In this document: piece after piece, positions 1 through 10,635 of the stretch
Layout of the letters: every line of letters starts with the position of its first letter
How positions within the stretch are numbered: the first letter of the stretch is position 1
DNA from: Isotricha intestinalis
Lineage: Eukaryota > Ciliophora > Litostomatea > Vestibuliferida > Isotrichidae
Length of the DNA: 17,502 bases
Reading direction: 5' to 3'
NCBI GenBank assembly: GCA_023807065.1
Contig: JAJJLU010000828.1
Span: 1 to 17,502, forward strand
The notes under the pieces: generated by a model
Databases searched by the model: none
What the model was told of the DNA's origin: nothing
The model's input: the letters and a program-made list of their open reading frames with translations, nothing else
Position numbers and translations under genes: made by a program

Positions 1-69
1 AAATTAACAAAAAAATTTGAAGATTTAATAAAAAAAGAAGATTATAAAATATTTAAACTACAAATTTAA
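1..69 (+). CDS. possible 3' tail of a cut-off gene (partial)
   Basis: Reading frame 1 from the window edge is open for 22 codons (KLTKKFEDLIKK...YKIFKLQI) and ends at a TAA at 67-69. The codons (GAA GAT ... GAA GAT TAT) are richer in acidic residues than the spacer that follows, which suggests coding sequence. It would converge on the BEACH gene, which ends at 553 on the other strand. No family is recognised. The last residues resemble a short frame at 12505-12573. The stretch is too short for a firm call and could be chance in AT-rich DNA. Confidence 0.22.
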   Translation, partial: KLTKKFEDLIKKEDYKIFKLQI

Positions 70-552
70 TTAGGTTAAAATACTTTAAATAATAATGAAT
101 TAAAAGTTTAGAAAAATATTTGATTCAAATAAAATTTAGTTTAGATAATGATGAATGAATTTAAATATTGAAAATTCAAAAGAAAAGTAATTTATTTTTA
201 TTTTTTCTAATTTTAATTATTATAAAAAAATAATATTTAATTTTTTTTTTGATGATTTAAATTATGTCTAATATTTGTTAAATTAATTTCAATTGATACA
301 TATTTATTAATTTAAACTTCAAAGCTTAAAGAAATTGGTTAATAAAAAAACAATATTTTTAAATTTTACATATATTTTTACAAATTTATATCCTATTTTT
401 ATGAAATATATACAATAATATCTTGACTAAAAAATAAGTAATAAATTAATAACAAATTTAAAAACATAAAAATTTATATTCAATTATACAATATTAAAAA
501 TCAATACTAATATTAAATTATATTTGATTCTATAAAAATAGAGAATAAAATA
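70..552. other. AT-rich spacer, no gene seen
   Basis: About 480 bases of very AT-rich DNA with frequent stops in all six frames. It lies downstream of the BEACH gene's stop codon and probably holds that gene's 3' UTR. I see no RNA gene, repeat array or clear polyadenylation signal in it. Confidence 0.5.
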
Positions 553-3500
553 TTAACAGTCAAAATTAATATTTTGAGGGAAAATCCTATTTTTTCCTTT
601 ATGGAATAAATGCCAAATTTGGGAATTATTATAATCATTAGAATCTCTTGAATCAAAATAGGATATTCCAGATTTAACAATCATATTTATAAAAGCAATT
701 TCTTTCTTAATTAATACATTTTTTAAATCACTTCCGCTTAAAATATCAATTTTTCCTATATTTAAATTTTCAACTATTAAATTTCCATTATGAGTAAAAA
801 TAAAATTATTATAATATTCACCTTCTGATTTTGCAAAATTAATTCCTGTTAAAGTATATCCAAAAATATAATATTTATTATTATTTCCTAAACACATGAT
901 ATATATTAATTTTAAAGGAGATAATTTGATCATTTTTATTTTATATTTTGGATTTATATTTATGGTAGTTAATAATTCAAAATCATACAGTTTTCTAATA
1001 AAAAGTTCTGAATTAGTTGATGTTAATATAATATTTAAGGATAATTCATATGAATCAATTTCAATATTTTTAATACAAGATAAATGGGAAAAAATAGATT
1101 TTTTCATTATTATTTGTTTATTATTAGTAATTTCATATTCAATAATTTTTCCGTTTTTTAAACCAATTATAAAAGAATTTTCTGGGATCTCTCTTATAAC
1201 ATTCACATAATCTTCACATAATATTTTTTTTTCTGTAAACTTTTCTTTTGTTGATTCTTTTAAAAAGAATATTCTAAAACTATTATCTCTAAATCTACAT
1301 AAAAATAATTTATTATTATAATATCGAACAAAATATTGAATTCTTATAGATTGATTATTATCAAATTGAAAAGTATTTTCTCTCACAGATTTTTTGTTAG
1401 GTAAATCAAAATTAAATTGTTGTTCAAAACTTATTTTTTGAGTATCTTCATTAATTATTTGAATATCACCATTTCTAGAAACAATTAAAAATTCATTTCC
1501 AAAAAATTTAAAATAAATCCAATTTTTTTCATCTAATTCAATTATATTCCTATTATAATCTTTATTATCTTTATTGATTTTATTATACTCATATTTATTT
1601 AAATTACTTTTAAATTCTAATCTCTCAGGCATAATACCAAAATTTATAGTAATATTTATATCTTCTAATAGTTGTTCTCTTTCAGTTTGATTTATCACAA
1701 TTTTTTGATCTTCAATATTTTTTATTTTGTTGTAAAAAGAACATCTTTCTTTATAAGTTGCAGAAGGAAAAGTATTACAAATTTGTTTAGCCAATTCTTC
1801 TTTTTTAATATATTGATTTTTACCAAAGATATTATTAATCCAATTAAAAATTGAATCATCCTTTGATTTATTAACAAAATCACTATTTAATATTTCTCGA
1901 TGTAAAATCATAAATTCAATATATAAAGAAAGAGGATTTTTAATATAATTATTATTATTATCAGTGTCATTATCATTATAAATTAAACTTAAAGGAACAA
2001 CATCATCTAATTGCATTCCATTACTTTTTTGTCCAAAATCAACACAGTTTAAATTAATATATAATTCAATTTTATTATAAAATTCAGGAATTAATTCTCT
2101 ATTATCATTACTAGAATTAATAGCTTCTTGAGTATCAAAAAAAGATACAAACATTCTATTTGCATTTTCTTGAGAATTATTTTGTAATTTGATTAAATTT
2201 TCCATAAAAGGTTTAATTCTCATTAAATAATAAAAAATATAAGAAGAAGTAGAATAATGAGAATAATAATGAGCTCTGTTTTTATCATCAAAAGGTTCTT
2301 CAAATCTTTCAATAGCTAAAAGTCTTTTATCAAGTTTTTGAGCACTAATAGGATATTTTAATATTCTTGCAAAATAATTTTCATTTTCTGATTCTTCTTT
2401 TTTTTTAGGATATGATAATATTTCTTTTATTTTATTTATATCCATTGAATATAATAATTTAAAGTTGTTAATAACCCAAGGAAAAATAGGATATTGAGAA
2501 GTATCATTATATGTTCTTGAAGAATAAAAATTAATTATTAATAATAAATCATATGTTGTTAATTTATTTTCTTTCCATTTTTTTATGTATTTTTCTAATT
2601 GTTTTTTTTCTATTGATTTGTTTAATAATATTTCATTTTCTGAACCTAATTTTTCTTTTAATTTGATTATAAATTTATTATAATTTTTTCTAGATAAGAA
2701 ATTAAAGAAATAAGTTTTTCCATTTTTTAAAAAAAATTCAATTGCTTGTTCAAAAAATATAAATTGTCTTTCTTTTATATATTTAATTTCAGACAAATAA
2801 ATTAAAATTGTTTTTTCTTTCATTATTCTATCAGATTCTAAGGATAAAATAAAATATTTTTTATCATCAATTTGATAATTTTTAAACAAAAGATAATTTT
2901 CACAAATTAAAAAAATACCAAATAAAGAATTTTTTATTGTTATTAATTCACATTCAAAACCAATTTCTTGAATTTGAATTTCTTTTTTGATAAAAGGAAT
3001 TTTTTTTTCTTTTAATTTTTGTTTAAAAGGTAAAATATAAGAATGAGTAATGTTAAAATATTCATTATTCAAAAAATTTAAATCTTGAGTTAAAAAAAGA
3101 GGATTTTCATATAAATTTGAAAAATTTTTTAATCTTGTTGGATAATCTAAAAATTTGGTTTTTCTTTCTACTTTATAATTATTTATATAATATTTTTTTA
3201 AATTCATAAACGCTTTATTTTTAAAAAAAATATCAACAAAAGAATGTGAAAAAGTTTTATAAAAAAATTCATTTTTTGGATTTATTATCATTCCTTTTTC
3301 TATTATGTTCTCAAAAGAAGTTTTTTTTTCTTTTTTTAATTGATTTTTTAATTCTTTTAATTTTTCTATTTTACTTTTTTCTTGAATTGTTCTATTTCTT
3401 GTTTTAGTTCTTGTTTCAAAAGATTTTTTTTTTGAATTTGAAATAATAATGGAATTTGAAAGATTAAAATTATTATTATTTAAATTTTCAAAGTTATTTG

Positions 3501-6500
3501 AAAGAGGAGAAAAATAGTTTATTTCATTTTCTTCAAAAGAATTATTTGGGAAAATCATTGTAAAAGAATTCGAAAAATTATTTGAATGATTTATATTATT
3601 TTTTGCTGAAATAAAACTACTTTTTTTTTTGTTTAAAGAATATTTTTTTTCAGAAATACAAAGAGAAAAATATACTATTTTTTCATTTTTTTTGATATTT
3701 TCATAAAAATATTTTTCTAAATTTCTAAAACTCATTTCTTCATTATTTTCTTTTTTAAGAAAAAAAGATAAAATTATATTATATTCCTCACAAAATGTTT
3801 GTTTCTGAAAATTTTTAAAATTTTTTGTTTTTGAAAGATTTTTAATATCTTTGAATAATATATCTTGAAAAAAATCTTTTAAATTATTTTTTATTACTGG
3901 ATTATTTTTTATTATTATGAAATATTTAGTTAAAAAATAAATAGAAACACTAATTTCATTATAAAATTTATTTTTTTGACTTATTAAATTAGAATCTCTT
4001 TTTAAAATTTCATATTTCAAATCTTGATTAACATTCATTGTACTATTATCTTTTAAAGAATCAATTTCATAAAAAATTGAATTGTTTTGATTAATATATA
4101 TTAAATTAAATAATTGAATATTCTCAATTTGTTTTATTTTAAAAATTTTAAACACTAATAAAAATAAATCAAGTATTATTTCACTTATTATTCTCCCATG
4201 TTCATTTTCATCATAAAAAACTACACTTGAATAAGTATATTTATAGCATTGAAATATAATAAATATTCTTTTTATTATATTTGAAAATTCTTCTAAATTA
4301 TGAATTGAATTTAAGTTTTTTGAAAAATAAGATTCAAAGAAATATAAAAGATTTATTAAATTAAATATATTATTTTCAGAAATTTTTTTTTGGATGATTT
4401 CTGAAATAATTTTAGTAAGAATTGAAAAACAAAAATCAAAATGTTTATCATATTGAAAAATATATTCTAGAAATTTAAATATAAAAGGGTCTTTATGATA
4501 TTGAATTAAAGTTTGAATTAATTCATCTTCTATAAATTGTTTCAATTGTTTTAATTTATTATTATCATTTTCATATTGATTAAAAATATTTAGAAAAATA
4601 TGATTTAAATTATCATTAAAAAAAATTGAAAAAAATGAATTATTATTATTAATATTTTTATTTTTAGCTTCTTTAATTTCATTACAAATTTTAATACAAA
4701 ATTGTTTAAAAGAATCTTCAATGAATTGGTCGTTTATAATATTTTCAAAAATTGATAAAGATATGTATGATACTATATTTTTTTGCTTTTCATTTATATT
4801 ATATATATTAATTAATCCATAAAATTTATCATTTGAAGAAGGAAATAATAATTCTTGAAAAACATCTAATTTATGATTAAAGTCAATATTTTTAATTTTA
4901 TTTAAATAAATACAATTATTAAAATCTTTTGGAGAAAAAATAATTAAATATCCTAATATAATTTTTACAACGGTTTTATACATTTGATTATATAATTTAT
5001 TTGTTAATTTTTTGCTATCAATAATATTTAAATAATGATAAAATTCTCCAATTTTCTTTTCTTCAATATTAATTATAAAATCAGGATTACATAAAACATT
5101 TAATAAAATATTAGATATTATATTATCATCAATATTGAAAATATATTCACAAAGGAAATTAAATAAATCTTTTTTTTTTGACATTTTTAAATATTTTTTT
5201 AAAATTGTTTGAAAGGATTGAATACTTTCTTCATTTTTTTGAATAATATTTGCAAAAGATAATATGTTATTAATAGTATTTTTAGAATAAAAACATTCAC
5301 TTTTTTGATCAGGAGATTCAATTATTTTAGATAAATAAATAAAAAATCTATCAATTAAATTTGAATCTACTTCAGAATATAAATCAGCATTTAATAATAT
5401 GTTAAGTAAATTGTCCCTAAAAAAAATCAAATTATTTAAATTTTGCTTATATAATATTCCTTCATCTTTTTTATTATAATATTCTAAAATTAAACTTCTG
5501 AATAAAGTTAACAAATTTTGCATTTTTAATGATATAGTTGACATTATTTTTTTAGATTGAGATATCTAAAAGTTAAAATAATTTTACTAATTTTATTAAT
5601 ATTGAAAATTCTGAAAAGAATTGCCTGAAATCATATTCAAAATTTATAAAATTATTTTCTCTTGAGATTATATAATAATTAAATAAATTTTCAATAAAAA
5701 ATAATATTTGATCAATATTTTTAGTTCTAAAAAAATTATAAAAATAATTTACATTAAATCAATTAATTCATTAATATTATTCTCATAATTATTGATCGAT
5801 GTATCTTTTTTTTCAAATTCTTTTTTTATTATTTGATAATAAAATTCTAAATGTAAAGTTAAAAATTTTATTCCATCGATTTTTAAAAATTCAGAAATAG
5901 AATCTTTACTTTTAAAAGGGAAAAATTTAGAATTAAAATTCTTATAAATTTCTAATAATCTATTTTTGTGAAATTTATTTTTTATATTTGCAATATTTTC
6001 ATTTCCAAGAATATATTCTTTATCATATTTTAAATTAATTTGAATACTTGGATTAAAAAAAAATGATTTTTTGACTGGAGTGGATTTTTTTTCTTCTAAA
6101 TTGTTTGGAAGTATTTTTTTATATTCGTTTAATACAATTATTTTTTTCCCATTATTTAATCTTAAATAATCAATATTATCAATATATTTATTTTTAAAAC
6201 TTTGAGGATAAATATATAATTCAATATCTTTTTCTAAATCCTTAATATTTGATTTAATGATATTTTCATAATTTGAATTATTTCTTTCATATATTAAAAT
6301 ATTATCCAGCATATAATCTTTATATAAAAAATCACTATAATTTCCTTTTAATTGAAAAATATATTTTAATTTTTCAAAATTTTCTCTTTTAGAATAAGGC
6401 AGATTAAAAATAATAAGAGGACCAATAAATCCAGAAAAAGAATTGATATAAATATATGAATTTTCATATATATAATATATTAATTTACATCCTACACAAA

Positions 6501-7875
6501 AATTAAAGTTACTAAAATCAATTCCTTCTTTATAATTATATTCATTTGTAATAAAATGATTATATTGGCCTCCAATAAAACTTATTGATAATTTTTTCTT
6601 ATCAAAAAATGATATTGCAAATAAATGAGTTTTTTCAGGAACTATTCTTATATTTGTTTTAATTTGAAAATCTTTGATTTCAATACATAAATAATAATAA
6701 TTAGAATTATTTTCTTTTATTAATTTAATTTCAAAAAAAATTTCATTCTCTTTTTGACAAGTAATAATAGAATAATTAATAAGATGTTGAGAAGGAATTA
6801 AATTAAATGAAAATAAAATAGTATTTTCTTTATTTTGAAATTTGTCAATTATTACATTTATTCCTGCAGTTTCAGAACCTAAATAAAATCCTTCATTCAA
6901 TTTATATGAATCTAAAGAATATAATTTCTTTTCTTTATTTAAAATATTTATTAAATAATTTATGATAAAATAATGATTTAATAATTTTTGTTTTAATACA
7001 CTTAAATTATTTTGATCAAAATTAATTAAAGAGTTTTTCGTTATTTTTATAAATTGAATCATTAATCCATCTATTGAAAAATTATTTATATATAATTGTA
7101 TAAGAATGTTTTCTAAAGTCTTTGATAATTTATTATTTTCTGAACTTATTAAATTTATATATTCTATTATATTAAATACTTTTGAATCATATCTCATTAA
7201 TATATTTTTATTTGGAATATTATTCTCTATTAATAATTCAAAAAAAAATTCAAAATAATTGATTATTGAATTTTCTTCTTCTTTGTTTATTTTTAACTTT
7301 TTATTCATAAAAGTAAATTTTATTATATTAAGAGATAAAGGAATAAACATAATGTTCTTAATAATTTTATCATTATAAATTTCTTCTTTATTTATATATT
7401 TTTCATTATCTGGAATAATTGAAAAAAAAAGAATTAATCTAGAAATAATTTCTAAATGATTTAATTTTAAAATTTTATTATGATAAAGTTTAGAAAATAT
7501 AGAAATTAGATAATTAAAAGAATTATACATTATTGGATATTGAATTTTTTTATTTTTAATACTATAATGTTTTTCAAAAAAATGAAATATATGCAAAAGA
7601 AAATAATTAAAAATATTATCTGAATTACACTTATTCATAATGAAGTTAAATTTGTTTATATATTTTAAATTATTATCATCAAAATAATTTGAAAAGGTTT
7701 TATATAAATAAATTTGTTTAACATTTATTTTAGGTAAAATGTCAATCTTAGTTTGTTTTAATAAAAATTCATAAGAAAATAATATATTTGAAGATTCTTT
7801 AACATTTTTATTATAATTTTCCTTTAATTTTTCAATAATTTCTCTTTCATTCGGGATTATACTTAGTTTTTCCAT
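553..7875 (-). CDS. BEACH-family protein (ConA-like, PH-BEACH, BEACH, WD40), three exons, 2424 aa
   Basis: Proteins of this family (LYST, neurobeachin, LRBA type) are large scaffolds in vesicle traffic and lysosome or membrane dynamics. Exons: 7875-5753, 5726-5588 and 5565-553. Their summed length is 7275 nt, exactly 2425 codons including the TAA stop. A TAA immediately precedes the ATG, which supports the start. Approximate domains in the joined protein: helical N-terminus 1-320; ConA/LamG-like sheet 320-490 (LNEGFYLGSETAG ... FSGFIGPLIIFN); long helical linker with an Asn/Ser-rich, low-complexity part near 1410-1480; PH-like 1610-1735; BEACH 1745-2005, with the hallmark TYNDTSQYPIFPWV, HYYSHYSTSSYIFYYLMRI, RELIPEF and NGMQLDDVVPLSL; degenerate WD40 propeller from about 2060 to the end. 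The N-terminal ORF supplies the ConA-like domain expected upstream of PH-BEACH in this family, which independently supports joining the ORFs. The exact paralogue cannot be told. G+C is very low, near 13% in the linker. Confidence 0.9.
5566..5587 (-). other. 22-nt intron 2 of the BEACH gene
   Basis: On the minus strand it starts GTAAAATTA and ends AACTTTTAG. Removing it joins codon TTA (phase 0) to ATA TCT CAA TCT and runs straight into the frame of the 1663-aa C-terminal ORF. If retained, the reading frame meets a TAA inside it after four codons. Confidence 0.8.
5727..5752 (-). other. 26-nt intron 1 of the BEACH gene
   Basis: It starts GTAAATTATT and ends in a T run followed by TAG. Removing it joins GAT TTA AT to A ACT AAA (phase 2), opening the 139-nt middle exon. 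If retained, the ribosome meets TAA at once (ATG TAA), which is why the upstream ORF appears to end at 5749. Confidence 0.8.
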
Positions 7876-8006
7876 TTATTAATTTAATAATATTTTTTAT
7901 ATCTTATAAAAAATTCATTTAATAAAAGTTTGAAAAAAAAACAAATAAAAAAATAATTATTTTAATAATATTTAAAACCATAATTAAAAGAATAATTAAA
8001 TAATTT

Positions 8007-8894
8007 TCAATATTTTTTTCTTTTTTTATCATTAATTTTTGCAGAACGAGAAGAAACTAATAGTCTTAATTTTTTCTTTAAAGAACCAATTTCTTTAGTA
8101 ATATTTTCATTATTTTTTTCAAGATTATTAATTTGTTTTTTTAATACTTCTCTTTGAGTTAAACTTCCAGGTTCTAATTTTTTATTTTTATTTTCATGTT
8201 CTTTTCTTAAATCTTTATTTCTTTGTTCACTAATAATTTTAGTTTGTAATTCAGTTAATTTCTTTTCTAATTCCATATATCTTTTTTCACTTATTTCTGC
8301 TCTTTGACTATAATATTCCCTTTGATTACTTATTTGTTTTAATACATCAATTACTTTTTTTTCTGAATTTGCACATTCTTCTTTTTTTGAATTTAATATA
8401 TTTAATTTAACATTTAATTTATCTTGAACAACTTGGTTTTCTAAATTCATTTCATTAATTTTCTTATCATATTGTTCTTGAAGATTAAAATTATCTTCAA
8501 TTAAAGTATCAATCATTTGTTTATATGATTTAATTGATTGTTGATAAGATTTATATTCATTTCTCATATCATTACATTCTTTACTTTTTTTCTTTTGTTC
8601 ATTTTCATATTTTGTTTTTAATTCAAATTCTTTTTCAATTTCTTGCTCAAGATCATAATTTTTTGTCATTAATTCTGTTATTTTATCATTTAATTTATCT
8701 ATTTCATCGTCTAATTTTGTTAAATAATTATCTCCTTTATTATTTGCTTTTTTATATTTCATTTCTGTTTTTAAATATTTTGATTTTGTATCTTTTAATT
8801 CATTTTTTGCATTTCCTGTATTTATTTTTATTGAAAATGGTTTTGGATAAGCTGATTTATTTCTTAATTTGTTTGTGCTCTTTGTTTTATTCAT
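8007..8894 (-). CDS. coiled-coil protein, 295 aa
   Basis: No family is recognised. After a basic, Ser/Lys/Asn-rich head (residues 1-45, with SAYPKPFSIKI) the protein is almost wholly heptad-like coiled coil from about 50 to 280: LTKLDDEIDKLNDKITELM, then QMIDTLIEDNFNLQEQY, then VLKKQINNLEKNNENITKEI. It ends in a very basic tail, SRSAKINDKKRKKY, followed by TGA. There is no signal peptide or membrane segment. A TAA lies in frame five codons before the ATG, so this start is the longest possible. It sits 131 bases upstream of the BEACH gene on the same strand with its own spacer, so the two are probably separate transcripts. A cytoskeletal or ciliary role is possible from the shape alone, but nothing in the sequence proves it. 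Confidence 0.75.
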   Translation of the reverse strand: MNKTKSTNKLRNKSAYPKPFSIKINTGNAKNELKDTKSKYLKTEMKYKKANNKGDNYLTKLDDEIDKLNDKITELMTKNYDLEQEIEKEFELKTKYENEQKKKSKECNDMRNEYKSYQQSIKSYKQMIDTLIEDNFNLQEQYDKKINEMNLENQVVQDKLNVKLNILNSKKEECANSEKKVIDVLKQISNQREYYSQRAEISEKRYMELEKKLTELQTKIISEQRNKDLRKEHENKNKKLEPGSLTQREVLKKQINNLEKNNENITKEIGSLKKKLRLLVSSRSAKINDKKRKKY

Positions 8895-9216
8895 TAATAA
8901 AATGTTTTATCATTATAAATAATTAATTATTTTTTAAAATAAATTTACATTATTATATTTATTATAATTATGATAATTAAATCTTAAGTTTTTGGGTTTC
9001 AATATTTAAATGCACCAATTCATACATTCAATGAATTAAAAAAAACACAAAAACAAAATGAATAATAAACAGTATAAAAATAATTATAATAAACCTTAAA
9101 TCATTTGAAAAAAACTCAAAAAAAAAAATTCTCAAAAAAAATTCAGTAAAATTTTTAAATAAAAAATATTTTATTTTTTTCAAAAAACTAAAAACCCTTT
9201 TCCTTTAAAAAATCAT
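8895..9216. other. AT-rich spacer, no gene seen
   Basis: It contains runs of A and T and no frame worth naming. It lies between two minus-strand genes: downstream of the oxidoreductase stop and upstream of the coiled-coil start. It must carry the 3' end of one and the promoter of the other, but no motif stands out. Confidence 0.5.
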
Positions 9217-10107
9217 TTATTTACTATTTAAAACTTCTTGAACACTTTCATCAAAGGGAGTAATATCTCTTCCAAGAGCAGTTTTAAGATCATGATAAGG
9301 ATAATCTAATCCACCATTCATAATATCATCATAAATGGATTCAATATCATTAACAGCATCATTTTTCAATCCCACTTTTTTTAAATTCTCAATATATTCA
9401 TCTTTTTCTTTTTCAACAATATCACAAGATAAACCAGCCGCATTTAAAAAAGTTTCAGCTAATTCTTTATAAGTTCTTGGCTTTCCAGTAAATTCATAAA
9501 TCATTTTTGCATCATCATCAGTAAAAACATTTGCACTTGCTTCAGCATAATCTTTTTCAAGTGCCCATCCAACTTTGGTTTTTCCAGAAGGAATATAACA
9601 ACATTTTTTTTTTTGAAAAGCTTTTAATAATTCTTTCTCATTATCTAAATACCAATTATTTCTTATTATTGTATATTTCATTCTTTCTTTCTTTGGTTGT
9701 TCATTTGTCATTTCCTTTAATAAATCTTCTGTATATTTATGATCTTCTGCTATTGACATTGGATTTAATTGACAATTAATTAAACTTGTGTAATATAAAT
9801 GTTTAACTTTACTTTCTATTGCTGCTTCTATTACATTTTTATGTTGTTCTTGACGAGATACTTTTTCTCCTGGAAGTGATGATATGAAAAATAATTTTGT
9901 TACTCCTTCAAATGCTTTTAATAATGTATCTTTTTTTGAGTAATCTATTTGACGAACTTCTATTTTTTTTGATTTATATTTTGATGCATTTTTCATGTTT
10001 CGAAGTCCAGCAATTATGTTTTCTGGTTCTATTAAAGTAGCCAAATGGTCAATTAGGAAAGTACCATATTTTCCTGATGCTCCGGTTACCATGTATTTTT
10101 TGGACAT
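9217..10107 (-). CDS. NmrA/QOR2-type NAD(P)-dependent oxidoreductase (atypical SDR), 296 aa
   Basis: The N-terminal Rossmann motif TGASGKYG (G9, G12, G15) is the dinucleotide-binding loop of the NmrA/atypical SDR group. The second strand ends AGLRN with Arg36, a position that favours NADP(H). The order of later motifs, VRQIDYSKKDTLLKAFEGV, LFFISSLPGE, YTSLIN, IIRNNWYLDN, DYAEASANV, YEFTGKPRTYKELAE and LGRDITPFDESVQEVL, follows bacterial NAD(P)H:quinone oxidoreductase 2 (E. coli QOR2/YtfG type) along its whole length, and the size matches (family about 285 aa). The expected role is cytosolic reduction of quinones or binding of NADP(H); the substrate is not readable. There is no signal peptide and no intron. 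G+C (about 22-35% by line) exceeds that of the BEACH gene but matches the other conserved genes here, so composition alone does not argue for transfer. The bacterial-like sequence does suggest it. Confidence 0.9.
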   Translation of the reverse strand: MSKKYMVTGASGKYGTFLIDHLATLIEPENIIAGLRNMKNASKYKSKKIEVRQIDYSKKDTLLKAFEGVTKLFFISSLPGEKVSRQEQHKNVIEAAIESKVKHLYYTSLINCQLNPMSIAEDHKYTEDLLKEMTNEQPKKERMKYTIIRNNWYLDNEKELLKAFQKKKCCYIPSGKTKVGWALEKDYAEASANVFTDDDAKMIYEFTGKPRTYKELAETFLNAAGLSCDIVEKEKDEYIENLKKVGLKNDAVNDIESIYDDIMNGGLDYPYHDLKTALGRDITPFDESVQEVLNSK

Positions 10108-10635
10108 TTTTTTATTTTTTTATATGATTTTTTTTTTTTTTTTGGTTTATATTTTTTTTTTTTTGGATATGTGGGAAATAAGAATATTTTTTTATTTATT
10201 TTTTTATTTTTTTTAATGCTTTTTGCTTTTGTTAATATAACATTTATTTTATTAAAAAAATTTAAAAGTAAAAAAAATAATATAAGTAAAGCAGAGATTA
10301 ATATTATTAAAATTAAGGATAATGTGTAGTTTTACATTTATATATATTCTTTATCATAAAATCATAAAATATATACAAATGAAAACCAAAATTTGAAAAA
10401 AGGTTTATCTAATATTAACTTCTAATATCAAATGCTATTAAAAAAATGTTCTAATTCTATTAATTATTATATATTTCATCATAATTTATTTTTTTTTCTT
10501 TATTTATTTGCCAATCACATACTTAATTAACAATTTTAAATTTTATTTTGATCATTAATAATTAATTTAATAATTAGAAAATAATAACATTTAATATAAC
10601 AAAAAAAAATAAAATTTTTTGAAACAATCCTGAAT
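10108..10635. other. AT-rich spacer with long T runs
   Basis: The stretch 10110-10215 is nearly pure T on the plus strand (A-rich just ahead of the oxidoreductase ATG, as expected of its leader or promoter). The rest is AT-rich with scattered stops. One small ORF is listed separately. No RNA gene seen. Confidence 0.5.
10216..10329 (+). CDS. possible small ORF, 37 aa
   Basis: It reads from ATG through a hydrophobic start (MLFAFVNITFILL) into a basic stretch (KKFKSKKNNISKAEI) and stops at TAG. It would be divergent from the oxidoreductase, whose ATG lies 109 bases away. The hydrophobic-then-basic pattern could be a membrane anchor or a signal peptide with a lost remainder. The length is within chance for this composition, so this is only a candidate. 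Confidence 0.15.
   Translation: MLFAFVNITFILLKKFKSKKNNISKAEINIIKIKDNV

Noticed and set aside
8534..8926. Plus-strand 130-codon frame, very rich in Leu, Phe and Tyr.
   Set aside because: It lies antisense to the coiled-coil gene. The Lys/Glu-rich coding strand mirrors as Phe/Leu codons, which creates false hydrophobic ORFs. The same holds for plus frames at 896-1210, 1672-1854 and 9531-9779.
10110..10215. Long T runs as a possible terminator or mobile-element tail.
   Set aside because: Homopolymer T/A runs occur throughout this AT-rich DNA. There is no target-site duplication, no element ends and no ORF of a mobile element nearby.
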